A stretch of 43,255 nt of DNA from a virus: positions 1-43,255 of the IMG/VR virus record IMGVR_UViG_3300030098_004371. One strand, written 5' to 3'. Below are positions 1-8,193 of this stretch, piece by piece. The position numbers and the translations under genes are program-made. The notes under the pieces are model-generated. The model saw only the letters and a program-made list of their open reading frames with translations, ran no database searches and had not been told where the DNA came from. Each line of letters opens with the position of its first letter. The stretch's first letter is position 1.

Positions 1-738
1 TCTACCCGCGAGCAAGTTAAAAGCGGCGTGTCCCTCAAGGTTCAGAAGCGCAAAATCAAAAAGTTTGTCAAGGAAAAGTACAACCGTGAGGTGACTGAGT
101 TTTTCATTGACGACGGCGTTTCCGGCACGAAAGCGTTGCTCGAACGGCCCGGCTCAAAAGCGCTAACCGATGTAATTGATCGCTACGACGTTGTCATTTG
201 CACAAAACTGGACCGACTTTCTCGCAGCACCTCTGATCTTTTGCAGATCATTCCAACGCTGCAGGACATCGGCATCACCTTGTTTTTTTGCGAGCAATTT
301 GGCGAAATGCCGATTGTGTACCCTAAAAAAGTGGAGAAAAAGGGGCTGCGCTCACGATTTGACATGAACGAAATGGCAAATCAAATCATGCTGATGGTGC
401 TGTCTGCTGTTGCCGAAATCGAGCACGCGAACATCTGCGATCGCTTTGACGATGGAAAGCTCGACTGGGCAGAGCGCGGGTATCACATCGGCGGCGGCGT
501 GCCCTATGGCTATGAGCGTAAAATCGAAATGCATGGCAACAAGAAACGTGTCAAGCTGGTGCCAATCCCCGAGCAGCTCGAAATCATCGAGACAATTCGT
601 CGCCTGCACAAGCGAAAGCTAGGCTGCAAAAAAATTGCAACGCAAGTCAATTCGCTGCACAATGGCGCTGAAATGACGTATTCGAGGGTGCGCCGTATTT
701 TAGCGCGCCAATATCAAGGAATGCACGAGGCTGCATAA
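1..738 (+). CDS. serine recombinase, 5' end cut off by window edge
   Basis: Site-specific serine recombinase. The reading frame is open from base 1, so the true start lies outside the window; the GTG at 28 is internal. The first codons read S-T-R-E-Q, the family's R-V-S-T-x-E-Q active-site motif, so the first residue is the probable nucleophilic serine. Next come the T-K-L-D-R-L-S-R-S motif and the long helix around 'MVLSAVAEIEH', then a short basic C-terminal DNA-binding part with G-G-x-V-P-Y-G-Y. The length fits a resolvase/invertase or small integrase rather than a large serine integrase. Its stop TAA is directly followed by the ATG of a tail-structure gene, so it is co-transcribed with the tail-fibre cassette. 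It could be an integrase or a tail-fibre invertase; I cannot decide. Confidence 0.9.
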   Translation, partial: STREQVKSGVSLKVQKRKIKKFVKEKYNREVTEFFIDDGVSGTKALLERPGSKALTDVIDRYDVVICTKLDRLSRSTSDLLQIIPTLQDIGITLFFCEQFGEMPIVYPKKVEKKGLRSRFDMNEMANQIMLMVLSAVAEIEHANICDRFDDGKLDWAERGYHIGGGVPYGYERKIEMHGNKKRVKLVPIPEQLEIIETIRRLHKRKLGCKKIATQVNSLHNGAEMTYSRVRRILARQYQGMHEAA

Positions 739-1056
739 ATGTCCAACACGGGGTTAAACGGCTGGGGTCGCGGCACTTGGGGCTCTGGCCCGTGGAACTC
801 AGCGGATACGATCACGCCGCCCAGTCAAGTTATCACGAGTGGGCTGGGCGCTTTGACGGTTTCTGGGGTCGAAAACGTCTCCGTCTCGCTCACTGGCTTC
901 GGTTCCACCTTTTCAAACGGCACTCTATCGGTTACCCTATCCCCCAACGTGTCAATTTCTGGATTCGGGTTGACCTCGGCGGTCGGATTTATCAATATAT
1001 ATCAAGAAATTGATACGAGTCAGACCGCAAATTATGAAGAAATTTTGACTGTTTAG
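739..1056 (+). CDS. small virion/tail-fibre-associated protein
   Basis: 105 residues. It begins with a Trp/Gly-rich segment (LNGWGRGTWGSGPWN), followed by Ser/Thr/Val-rich beta-type sequence with alternating polar and hydrophobic residues. Short proteins of this style sit near tail fibres in marine phages. The start codon abuts the recombinase stop (TAA-ATG). A similar W-G-x-x-x-W-G segment occurs inside the nozzle-like protein at 24296-26185, so the segment may be an interaction tag. Function is inferred from composition and position only. Confidence 0.7.
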   Translation: MSNTGLNGWGRGTWGSGPWNSADTITPPSQVITSGLGALTVSGVENVSVSLTGFGSTFSNGTLSVTLSPNVSISGFGLTSAVGFINIYQEIDTSQTANYEEILTV

Positions 1057-1068
1057 TCGGAGAAGATT

Positions 1069-2748
1069 ATGGCTACTTATGTAAATGATTTAAGGCTTAC
1101 CGAGCTCGCTGATGGCGAGGGTTCCGGGACTTGGGGCCAAACTACGAATACAAATTTAGAGCTAATCGGGCAAGCGTTGAGTTATGGCACCGAAGCAGCT
1201 TTTAGCTCAGATGCTAACGCGACCACCACTGTGGCAGATGGATCAACGGACCCCGCACGATCTTTATACTACAAAGTTACCTCTGGAGCCTCGCTTACGG
1301 CAACACGCGAGTTGACGATTGCGCCAAACACCATGAGTCGGGTAATGATTATAGAGAACGCAACAAGCGGCTCACAAATTATTACAATTAAACAGGGCAG
1401 TGGCGCAACGGTAAATATTCCAAACGGCGGTGTCAAAATTGTTTATCTGGATGGCGCAGGATCTGGTGCCGCTGTTGTTGAAGCAACTGTCGATCTGGAT
1501 CTTACAGGCACCACGACGATCGCTGCACTTACTGCTTCTGGCGCTATTACCTCTAGTGGCGTTATCACAGGCTCAACCGTTGAAGCAACTGGCGATACAT
1601 CTGCTGGTGACAACGCTGCGATGGGTTTCACATCAGCGGAAGGTCTTATTTTGACAGGTCAAGGCTCGACCAACGATGTCACGATCAAGAACGATGCAGA
1701 TGCTGACGTTCTTGAAATACCTACGGGGACAACCAACGTCACCATCGCTGGAACACTTGGTGTGGCGGGTGGATCAACAAATGGTGTAGAAATCAGTCAA
1801 GGCGACATTGCACTAAAAAACGGCGGAACACAATCGACGATTAAGTTTTATTGTGAAAGCTCAAACGCTCATTACGCACAGCTTCAAGCACCCGCACACT
1901 CAGCTTTTGATGGCAACAAAACTTTAACGCTTCCAGCAGTCACAGACACTTTAGCTGGGATTGCTGCGACTCAGACGTTGACAAACAAAACGCTTACGAC
2001 ACCAACAATTACAACCCCCGTAGTAAACGCAGGACTACAGTTAAAGAACGGTGCAACAAGCGCAGGGTTTTTAGAATTTTTTGAAGACAGCGACAATGGT
2101 ACAAATAAAGTAACACTTATAGGTCCAGCAAGCACCTCAGATATAACGCTAACATTACCTAGTTCTGATGGTGATGCATCTCAGGCGTTGATAACAGATG
2201 GGTCTGGTGTTTTAAGTTTTTCAACAGCAAAACTAGTTGGTAAAGAAACAATCTATGTTCCAGCAGCAGCTATGTATCCTAACACAACGGCTGGATGTGC
2301 TGCTTTAGCACAAGTTGAATTATCAAATGGCCCCGAACTTAAATGTTTAGATTTTGATGCTTCGTCTGATGAAAACGCCCAGTTTACTGTATGTTTTCCA
2401 AAGTCTTGGAACGAAGGAACAGTAACATTTCAAGCGTTTTGGACAGTCACTGGAACAAACACAGGCACTGTTGCATGGGGTTTATCGGGTGGTTCTATGG
2501 CTGACGATGCTTCGATTAATACAGCATTTGGCACAAACGTAGTTGCGACTGCAAAAGCGTTTTCTGGTACATCAAATGATATGACTGTTTCAGCAGAATC
2601 AGGTGCTGTCACCATTGCGAATGCAGCGGCTGATACCATGACATATTTTCAGATCATGAGAGATGTTTCAGCAGATAGTCAGTCAGGTGACGCAAGGCTG
2701 TTAGGCATAAAGTTATTCTTTACAACAGATGCTGCTAACGATGCATAG
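1069..2748 (+). CDS. tail fibre protein
   Basis: 559 residues. The N-terminus (MATYVNDLRLTELADGEGSG, then TWGQTTNTN) is typical of marine-phage tail fibres, in which the head of the protein attaches to the virion. The middle is a long repetitive Thr/Ser/Gly/Ala beta region, including the phrase 'TQTLTNKTLTTPTI', which is very common in phage fibre shafts. The C-terminal ~180 residues are less repetitive and contain several Cys and Trp residues, plausibly the receptor-binding head. Preceded by GGAGAAG. Fibre identity is secure as a class; the receptor is unknown. Confidence 0.85.
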   Translation: MATYVNDLRLTELADGEGSGTWGQTTNTNLELIGQALSYGTEAAFSSDANATTTVADGSTDPARSLYYKVTSGASLTATRELTIAPNTMSRVMIIENATSGSQIITIKQGSGATVNIPNGGVKIVYLDGAGSGAAVVEATVDLDLTGTTTIAALTASGAITSSGVITGSTVEATGDTSAGDNAAMGFTSAEGLILTGQGSTNDVTIKNDADADVLEIPTGTTNVTIAGTLGVAGGSTNGVEISQGDIALKNGGTQSTIKFYCESSNAHYAQLQAPAHSAFDGNKTLTLPAVTDTLAGIAATQTLTNKTLTTPTITTPVVNAGLQLKNGATSAGFLEFFEDSDNGTNKVTLIGPASTSDITLTLPSSDGDASQALITDGSGVLSFSTAKLVGKETIYVPAAAMYPNTTAGCAALAQVELSNGPELKCLDFDASSDENAQFTVCFPKSWNEGTVTFQAFWTVTGTNTGTVAWGLSGGSMADDASINTAFGTNVVATAKAFSGTSNDMTVSAESGAVTIANAAADTMTYFQIMRDVSADSQSGDARLLGIKLFFTTDAANDA

Positions 2749-2757
2749 GGTAAAATA

Positions 2758-3666
2758 ATGTCAGGATTTGGATTTAATGTTTTAGGTTTTGGAGCTTTTC
2801 CAAGTAGAGGGCCAGCCCCTCTTGATATTGAATTTCTATGTATTGCTGCTGGAGGAAGTGGTGGTAGTGCAGCAACTAATGATTATCAGCCCGGAGGTGG
2901 AGGTGCTGGTGGTCATGTAACTGGAACAGCTACTATTTCAGGATCTGATGCAATCTCAGTTACAGTTGGTGCTGGTGGTGCTGCTAGAGGTGGAAATGTA
3001 AATACAAGACCAAGTGGTCTTCAGGGGTCTTCGTCAACAATTGCAGGAATTTCAACCGATTCTGTAGGAGGCGGTGGAGGTGCTGGTGGAAGTAGTGGAA
3101 CAGGAGGAACTGCTGGAGGATCTGGAGGCTCTGGTGGAGGTGCAGCAGCAGGAGGGAGTGTAGGAACAGGAACTTCTGGACAAGGTAATAATGGTGGGTC
3201 AGGAACAACTGATACCACAAGAAAAGGTGGCGGTGGTGGCGGCGGTGCTGGCGCAGTAGGAGGAAATGCTAGTGAAAATTCCGCAGGTAATGGTGGTGAT
3301 GGAACAAATACATACTCTACTTGGGCTACTGCAACAAGCACAGGTGCAGATAGCGGTTATTATATGGGTGGTGGTTCTGGAGGTATAACAGGAGGGCAAA
3401 ACCCAAAACCAGAAGGCGGTACAGGCGGTGGTGGCTCAACTAGAGATAACGTAGGCTATCCAAGTGGAACAGCCAATACAGGAAGTGGTGGCGGTGGTGG
3501 TGGTGGATCTAACGGAGGAACAATGTCAGGTGCTGGTGGTTCAGGAATTGTCATAATTAGGTATGATGGGGCACAAGCAGCTTCAGGAGGCACAGTTTCC
3601 TCTTATAGTGGAAAAACATATCATACTTTTACTTCTTCAGGTAATTTTACTAATGGAGATGTTTAA
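2758..3666 (+). CDS. glycine-rich adhesin-like tail tip protein
   Basis: 302 residues. From about residue 30 to 270 it is dominated by Gly runs (GGGGG, GGAGG, GGSGG), with short loops between, ending in 'GSGIVIIRY' and a terminal 'TFTSSGNFT' motif. This matches glycine-rich fibre-tip domains, which in the S16 gp38 adhesin pack as polyglycine-II helices whose loops bind the receptor. It lies directly downstream of the fibre gene, as such adhesins do. The low-complexity GGN/GGT codons make the region prone to repeat expansion and contraction. Confidence 0.75.
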   Translation: MSGFGFNVLGFGAFPSRGPAPLDIEFLCIAAGGSGGSAATNDYQPGGGGAGGHVTGTATISGSDAISVTVGAGGAARGGNVNTRPSGLQGSSSTIAGISTDSVGGGGGAGGSSGTGGTAGGSGGSGGGAAAGGSVGTGTSGQGNNGGSGTTDTTRKGGGGGGGAGAVGGNASENSAGNGGDGTNTYSTWATATSTGADSGYYMGGGSGGITGGQNPKPEGGTGGGGSTRDNVGYPSGTANTGSGGGGGGGSNGGTMSGAGGSGIVIIRYDGAQAASGGTVSSYSGKTYHTFTSSGNFTNGDV

Positions 3667-3671
3667 CACCT

Positions 3672-4040
3672 ATGAGTCATTTTGCTAAAGTCAGGAACAA
3701 TATTGTAGAAGCGGTGATTGTTGCAGATCAAAATTTTATTGACTCTTTGCCATCAGAGTCTGGCGTAACGTGGGTACAGACTAGCTACAATACTAGGGGT
3801 GGTGTTCATTATGCACCTAATTCAAATACTGCTGATGGTGGTGTAGCTTTACGGAAAAATTATGCTGGTATTGGAGATACTTATGACTCTGTAAGAGATG
3901 CGTTTTATGCACCAAAACCTTATCCTAGTTGGATTTTGAATGAAACATCTTGTTTTTGGGAAGCTCCAGTAGCTCATCCAAATGATGGAAAATTATATCA
4001 TTGGAATGAATCTAACTTAGCTTGGGAGGAAATAAAATAA
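3672..4040 (+). CDS. small tail-fibre-cassette protein, unknown function
   Basis: 122 residues, soluble and rich in aromatic residues. The C-terminal half has the spaced motif 'KPYPSWILNE..CFWEAPV..P..GK.Y.WNE....W', which I recognise from small proteins beside tail-fibre genes of marine T4-like and other phages. No enzymatic motif is seen. It ends with TAA sharing its last A with the ATG of the next gene. Probably a fibre accessory or virion component. Confidence 0.7.
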   Translation: MSHFAKVRNNIVEAVIVADQNFIDSLPSESGVTWVQTSYNTRGGVHYAPNSNTADGGVALRKNYAGIGDTYDSVRDAFYAPKPYPSWILNETSCFWEAPVAHPNDGKLYHWNESNLAWEEIK

Positions 4041-4336
4041 TGGAAATCAAGTTGTCTAGCCTTATAAACCTCGCTCCTGCTTTGTTAGTCGGCGCAGGTT
4101 TGATAGCAAGTTACACTACTCTTGAAGCGCAAAGTCAGGAAAACGCAGAGGACATCAGTGAGCTAAGTGAACAAGTTGACGAGATTGAGGATGAGGTGAA
4201 TCAACTACAAAACCAGATGACACGTTCCGAGATCATTCAACAGAACACCGCAGAAGATCTGTCAGATGTTAAAGCAGATACAAAAGTTATACTCAACCTT
4301 CTCCAACAAAATCAAAGACGGCCTTCAACAGAATAA
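4040..4336 (+). CDS. membrane-anchored coiled-coil protein, lysis region
   Basis: 98 residues from ATG 4040; GGAGGAAATAAA sits just upstream and decides this start over one 18 nt earlier. Residues ~8-30 form one hydrophobic helix (LINLAPALLVGAGLIASYTTL). Residues 35-90 are a heptad-like acidic coiled coil. This topology (N-terminal membrane helix plus periplasmic coil) resembles an inner-membrane spanin or a holin accessory, but no family signature is visible. It is the first gene of the lysis block. Confidence 0.7.
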   Translation: MEIKLSSLINLAPALLVGAGLIASYTTLEAQSQENAEDISELSEQVDEIEDEVNQLQNQMTRSEIIQQNTAEDLSDVKADTKVILNLLQQNQRRPSTE

Positions 4337-4337
4337 C

Positions 4338-4523
4338 ATGCCTACCGTCAAGGAAGCCATTCAAAAAATAGAGGTTCACGAGAAGGAATGTGCGCTTCGA
4401 TATTCTTCCATAGAACAACGCCTAGAGTCTGGTTCTAAAAGATTCGACAAATTAGAGCTAATGTTATGGAGCATGTATCCGTTTATTATCACAGTGACGG
4501 CAGCTTTCAAATGGATAGGGTAA
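4338..4523 (+). CDS. small holin-like protein with C-terminal membrane helix (XhlA-like)
   Basis: 61 residues from ATG 4338, directly after the previous stop. An amphipathic coil (residues ~5-42) containing 'IEQRLESGSKRFDKLE' is followed by a C-terminal hydrophobic helix (LMLWSMYPFIITVTAAFKWIG). Coil plus one C-terminal transmembrane helix is the organisation of XhlA-type holin-associated proteins. An alternative ATG at 4266 would overlap the preceding gene by 71 nt and is unlikely. Confidence 0.65.
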   Translation: MPTVKEAIQKIEVHEKECALRYSSIEQRLESGSKRFDKLELMLWSMYPFIITVTAAFKWIG

Positions 4524-4526
4524 TTA

Positions 4527-4751
4527 ATGGAAATCATCGTATTTGCGTTGATGGTGCAACTAGCACCAGAACAAGACGAGAGGGTCGCAAGCTACTGGGT
4601 TAATCAAAAACAATGTGTTCATGTAGCCCGTGTTTTGTCGAGCCGTGAAGAGAATTACAAAAGTGTGTTAGCGTATTGTAAACCAGCTTTTGTTGATCCG
4701 ATGAAAAACGAGATTCAGGGTTATGCCAAAAAAACTACAAAAAACCAGTAA
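4527..4751 (+). CDS. small protein with hydrophobic N-terminus, unknown
   Basis: 74 residues. Begins with a short hydrophobic stretch (MEIIVFALMVQLAPEQ) that could be a signal peptide, then a polar body with two Cys (positions ~31 and ~51) that could form a disulfide outside the cytoplasm. It overlaps the next gene by 29 nt. Position suggests a lysis role, for example an outer-membrane spanin analogue, but there is no clear lipobox, so this remains a guess. Confidence 0.55.
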   Translation: MEIIVFALMVQLAPEQDERVASYWVNQKQCVHVARVLSSREENYKSVLAYCKPAFVDPMKNEIQGYAKKTTKNQ

Positions 4752-5040
4752 GTATGCAAAGTATGACCTCGATGGGGACGGCGAAGTTACTGATGAGGAG
4801 TTGAGCCGTCATCAGGAAATGGTTGAGCTTGAACTACGCGAAGAAAAAGCAGATTCACAAAGAAACATGGCTTGGGTTGCCATGATTAGCATGGTCATGT
4901 TTTCTATTTTTCTCATGCTCCCCATGATGCCCGATAGCAGAGTCAAAGCCCTGTCTGATCTGCTTGGTTTGTTTTATATCGCACAAGCCTCTATAGTAGC
5001 GGCGTATTTTGGGGCAACCGCGTTTATGAGTAGACGATAG
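4723..5040 (+). CDS. EF-hand-like motif membrane protein
   Basis: 105 residues. Residues 15-27 read D-L-D-G-D-G-E-V-T-D-E-E, a good EF-hand-type Ca2+ loop (D-x-D-x-D-G-x-V-x-x-x-E). A charged helix follows, then two hydrophobic helices (~50-67 and ~80-102). Proteins with one EF-hand-like loop and a membrane hairpin are found in marine phages near holins; function unknown. It could be a holin or a Ca2+-responsive membrane protein. Confidence 0.65.
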   Translation: MPKKLQKTSKYAKYDLDGDGEVTDEELSRHQEMVELELREEKADSQRNMAWVAMISMVMFSIFLMLPMMPDSRVKALSDLLGLFYIAQASIVAAYFGATAFMSRR

Positions 5041-5041
5041 T

Positions 5042-5485
5042 GTGCTTGAAGAAATTGCAGCAGCAAACAAAGCAATTGATGTCATGCTTCAGTCGGTCAA
5101 GCATGGCAAAGACCTTTCTGCTTGTGCCGATTCGTGTGCAAATTATTTTAATAATAAGTCGATTCTTGCTCGACGATCAAATAAGAAAGGCCGGGGATCT
5201 GCTCTCCAAAATTTTATGGAGTTGGAGAAACTTAGAGAGAAAGAAGCAGAACTAAGAACAACAATGAAACTGGCTGGAAGGCCGGGACTTTGGGAAGATT
5301 TTTTAGAATTCCAAAAACAATGTAAACGGGAAAGAATTAGGCAGGAGAGAAAAAAGAAACAACTTGAAAATGCTACAATGTCGCAAGTAGTGCGATGGTT
5401 TAAATACATGATGACAGCAACTGCTTCTATTTTTAGCATGCTCATGGCGGTCATGGAATTTTTGAACGCGGGAAAAGGAGAATAG
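5042..5485 (+). CDS. conserved marine-phage protein with coiled coil and C-terminal membrane helix
   Basis: 147 residues from a GTG start at 5042 overlapping the end of the preceding gene region. N-terminal helix 'EIAAANKAIDVM', a 'GRPGLWEDFLEFQKQCKRERIRQERKKKQ' basic helix, and a hydrophobic C-terminal segment (~118-140, MMTATASIFSMLMAVMEFL). I recognise this architecture as recurrent in lysis/tail regions of marine phages, but no function is assigned. It sits immediately before the holin. Confidence 0.65.
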   Translation: MLEEIAAANKAIDVMLQSVKHGKDLSACADSCANYFNNKSILARRSNKKGRGSALQNFMELEKLREKEAELRTTMKLAGRPGLWEDFLEFQKQCKRERIRQERKKKQLENATMSQVVRWFKYMMTATASIFSMLMAVMEFLNAGKGE

Positions 5486-5486
5486 G

Positions 5487-5861
5487 ATGTTACAAGCATT
5501 GATTGGACCTGTTGCAGGGTTACTTGACAAGTTTATCCCTGATGCCGATGAAAAAGCAAAGCTGGCTCATGACATAGCTACATTATCTGAGCGACATCAT
5601 CAGGAAATTATGATGTCTCAAATAGAAGTTTTGAAAGCTGATGCCAAGGGAAATTGGTTTCAATCAAGCTGGAGACCGCTGTGCGGTTATATTTGTGTTT
5701 TTGCTCTTGCGGTCAATTTTTTAATTTCTCCAATTGCAGCAGGGTTTGGAATAATCATACCACAAGCAGACGCTGGTGTGATGATGCCAATTTTGCTTGG
5801 GATGTTGGGATTGGCTGGCGGTAGGAGTTACGAGCGCGTGAGAGGAGTTGGCAAAGGATGA
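5487..5861 (+). CDS. holin, 3-TM type
   Basis: 124 residues. An amphipathic N-terminal part is followed by 'GNWFQSSWRPLCGYICVFALAVNFLISPI', a Gly-rich membrane segment and a third hydrophobic stretch (VMMPILLGMLGLAG) before 'GRSYERVRGVGKG'. The 'NWFQSSWRP' box just before the membrane hairpin is characteristic of three-TM phage holins. It would form the inner-membrane lesion that releases or activates the lysozyme encoded 400 nt downstream. Confidence 0.8.
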   Translation: MLQALIGPVAGLLDKFIPDADEKAKLAHDIATLSERHHQEIMMSQIEVLKADAKGNWFQSSWRPLCGYICVFALAVNFLISPIAAGFGIIIPQADAGVMMPILLGMLGLAGGRSYERVRGVGKG

Positions 5862-6043
5862 TTAGTTGGCTATATGAAAAACATTTAAAACTATTTTTTG
5901 GGCGCGAGTTTAAACGTGTTCGTGCGCGAGACAGCAAAGGACGTTACATAGCAGATGACAAATCTACGCCTGATAAGAACGAAGCGTATATCAATGTGTC
6001 TGCAGCGCTCAACGCTGACCAGATAAAAAAAGAAGCGCAATGA
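5858..6043 (+). CDS. small conserved protein, unknown
   Basis: 61 residues; ATG overlaps the holin stop. An aromatic N-terminus (MISWLYEKHLKLFFG) precedes a basic, polar 'RVRARDSKGRYIADDKSTPDKNEAY' segment that I recall from many small marine-phage proteins. No function is known to me. It is translationally coupled to the holin, so a lysis-related or membrane-surface role is possible. Confidence 0.6.
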   Translation: MISWLYEKHLKLFFGREFKRVRARDSKGRYIADDKSTPDKNEAYINVSAALNADQIKKEAQ

Positions 6044-6282
6044 ATTTTTATTCGGCAGTATTTTTGATTTGCAGTTACCTAGACGGCGAAAAACCAGTGT
6101 GCATGACAGAGACTAGCGTTGCCGCTTTTGACAGTGAGTTACAATGCCATATCTGGCTTGTTGAGCATGAAAAAGAAAACGGCAGGCTTTGGGCGGAGAT
6201 GGAAAAATATGTTGTTAGCACGACTTGTGTTGATTGGAAATGGAAGGTTAATAAACGCTATCTTCGAGATCTTCAATCATGA
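6040..6282 (+). CDS. small Cys-rich protein, unknown
   Basis: 80 residues; ATGA overlap with the previous gene and with the lysozyme start at 6279. Begins with a hydrophobic stretch (MNFYSAVFLICSYL) compatible with a signal sequence, followed by four Cys in a polar body, suggesting an exported disulfide-bonded protein. Sandwiched between holin and lysozyme, so it may belong to lysis, but no motif confirms that. Confidence 0.6.
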   Translation: MNFYSAVFLICSYLDGEKPVCMTETSVAAFDSELQCHIWLVEHEKENGRLWAEMEKYVVSTTCVDWKWKVNKRYLRDLQS

Positions 6283-6722
6283 AAACTAGTGCCGAAGGTG
6301 TTGCGCTTATAAAAAAATTTGAAGGCTGCAAACTGGAATCCTACTTGTGCAGCGCTGACGTGTGGACGCTTGGATTTGGGCACACTCGTGGCGTGAAAGA
6401 GGGTGATTCTTGCACGCAAGAGCAGGCGGAGGAAACGCTTGTAGAGGACTTGTTTGAGTTTGAAAAATATGTGCATAAATATGTGAACGTGCCGCTTGAT
6501 CAAAATCAATTTGATGCGTTAGTGGCTTGGACGTTTAATCTTGGACCAACCAATCTCAGAGAATCGACTCTTCTCAAGAGAGTGAATGAAGAACGATTCT
6601 CTGATGTGCCAACCGAAATCAGAAGATGGAATCGGGCGAGCGGTGAAGTGGTGCAGGGGCTTGTCAGAAGACGCGCGGCAGAAGCTCTGCTATGGCAAGG
6701 CAAAGAGTGGGAGCACATTTGA
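6279..6722 (+). CDS. endolysin, GH24 lysozyme
   Basis: 147 residues. Cleaves the glycan strands of peptidoglycan. Motifs: catalytic Glu15 in K-K-F-E-G-C, then Cys24 and Thr30 with T-L-G-F-G-H-T. This gives the E-8-(D/C)-5-T spacing of phage lysozymes, with Cys in place of Asp as in the R21/P22 branch. The C-terminal 'RRAAEALLWQG' box is also typical of the family. No signal-anchor sequence is visible, so export probably depends on the holin upstream. It ends two bases before the chosen TerL start. Confidence 0.93.
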   Translation: MKTSAEGVALIKKFEGCKLESYLCSADVWTLGFGHTRGVKEGDSCTQEQAEETLVEDLFEFEKYVHKYVNVPLDQNQFDALVAWTFNLGPTNLRESTLLKRVNEERFSDVPTEIRRWNRASGEVVQGLVRRRAAEALLWQGKEWEHI

Positions 6723-6723
6723 G

Positions 6724-8193
6724 TTGAAAGATCTTGACGTTCTTTCGATGCAAGAAAGATCTGAAGCTGTCATTCTACTGAATAAATATGACGAGCTCGT
6801 CAAGCGTGACAAATGTCAAAAAGACTTCATGGCTTTTATTAACCATATGTGGCCTGACTTTGTGCAAGGTCGGCACCACAAAGTCATCGCAGAGAAATTT
6901 AACAAAATTGCCCAAGGCAAACTGAAGCGGTTGATTGTTTGCTTGCCCCCGAGGCACACAAAATCGGAATTTGCCTCTACCTTCTTTCCCGCTTGGTACA
7001 TGGGGCTAAAAGGTAACTCAAAAATCATCCAGACGACGCATACGGCAGAACTTGCGGTTCGCTTCGGCAGGCGGGTCAGAAATTTAATTGATAGTGAAAA
7101 ATACAAAGAAATATTCCCAGATTTGTATCTGCAAGCCGACAACAAAAGCGCGGGAAGATGGACCACCAATCAAGATGGCGAAAGTTTCTACGCAGGGGTT
7201 GGTGGTGCAATCACTGGGCGCGGAGCCGATCTTTTGATTATCGATGACCCGCACAGTGAACAAGATGCCATGTCTCCGACCGCGATGGATGCCGCGTATG
7301 AGTGGTACACGAGTGGACCCCGACAACGATTGCAGCCGGGCGGGATCATCATCATCGTCATGACACGATGGTCCACAAAAGATTTGGTTGGCAAGGTCAT
7401 CAAAAGACAAGGCGAAGAGCACGCGGATCAATGGGATCTAATCGAGTTCCCTGCGATCATGCCTGAAACCGACAACCCGCTGTGGCCTGAGTTCTGGAAA
7501 AAAGAAGAGCTTTTGTCAGTAAAAGCGTCTCTGCCGATTTCAAAATGGAACGCCCAGTGGCTGCAGACACCGACGGCGGAGTCAGGGTCGATCGTCAAGC
7601 GAGAGTGGTGGCAAATGTGGGAGTCTCCTGACATACCGCCCTATAGCTACATCATTCAATCATATGACACGGCTTTCAGCAAAAAAGAAACGGCTGATTA
7701 TTCAGCAATTACAACTTGGGCGGTTTTTCAGCCAGAGGAAGGCGGCACAGATCAAATCATCTTACTTGACGCAAAACGGTTGCGACTTGACTTTCCAGAG
7801 CTGAAAAGACTTGCTTGGGACGAATACAAATATTGGGAGCCTGACTGCGTTCTAATTGAAGCCAAAGCGAGTGGCACGCCGCTTACGCAGGAATTGAGAA
7901 GAATGGGTATCCCCGTCACAAGCTATGCGCCGAGTCGAGGACAAGATAAAGTAGCTCGAATGAATTCAGTTGCGCCAATTTTCGAATCTGGTATGGTGTG
8001 GGCGACGGACGATCAGTTTGCCGAAGAAGTTGTCGAAGAGATGGCGAGCTTCCCGTTCGGCGACCATGATGATTATTGCGATAGCGCGACCATGGCGCTG
8101 ATGCGGTTTAGGCAGGGCGGGTTTTTGCAGCTTGATACTGATTATCCCGATGAAATTCAGTTTCTCAGAAAAGACAGACGAGTATATTACTGA
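6724..8193 (+). CDS. terminase large subunit (TerL)
   Basis: About 489 residues from TTG 6724, chosen because it lies just after the lysozyme stop and a GGGAG sits about 10 nt upstream; ATG 6748 is the alternative. An in-frame ATG at 6586 would overlap the lysozyme by 137 nt. ATPase: Walker-A-like P-P-R-H-T-K-S-E at ~75-82 and Walker B L-L-I-I-D-D at ~170-175. Nuclease: Asp at ~315 (QSYDTAF), Glu at ~379 (LIEAKASG) and the C-terminal D-H-D-D-Y-C-D cluster. It packages DNA through the portal encoded next. No small terminase is recognisable in the window. Confidence 0.95.
   Translation: MKDLDVLSMQERSEAVILLNKYDELVKRDKCQKDFMAFINHMWPDFVQGRHHKVIAEKFNKIAQGKLKRLIVCLPPRHTKSEFASTFFPAWYMGLKGNSKIIQTTHTAELAVRFGRRVRNLIDSEKYKEIFPDLYLQADNKSAGRWTTNQDGESFYAGVGGAITGRGADLLIIDDPHSEQDAMSPTAMDAAYEWYTSGPRQRLQPGGIIIIVMTRWSTKDLVGKVIKRQGEEHADQWDLIEFPAIMPETDNPLWPEFWKKEELLSVKASLPISKWNAQWLQTPTAESGSIVKREWWQMWESPDIPPYSYIIQSYDTAFSKKETADYSAITTWAVFQPEEGGTDQIILLDAKRLRLDFPELKRLAWDEYKYWEPDCVLIEAKASGTPLTQELRRMGIPVTSYAPSRGQDKVARMNSVAPIFESGMVWATDDQFAEEVVEEMASFPFGDHDDYCDSATMALMRFRQGGFLQLDTDYPDEIQFLRKDRRVYY

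Noticed and set aside
2984-3399. Long reverse-strand frames opposite the glycine-rich gene
   Set aside because: They are Pro-, Leu- or Cys-rich shadows of Gly codon runs, with no ribosome site or family motif.
6586-6723. Extended TerL start at ATG 6586
   Set aside because: It would overlap the lysozyme gene by 137 nt, and the added residues do not look like a TerL N-terminus; TTG 6724 with GGGAG upstream fits better.
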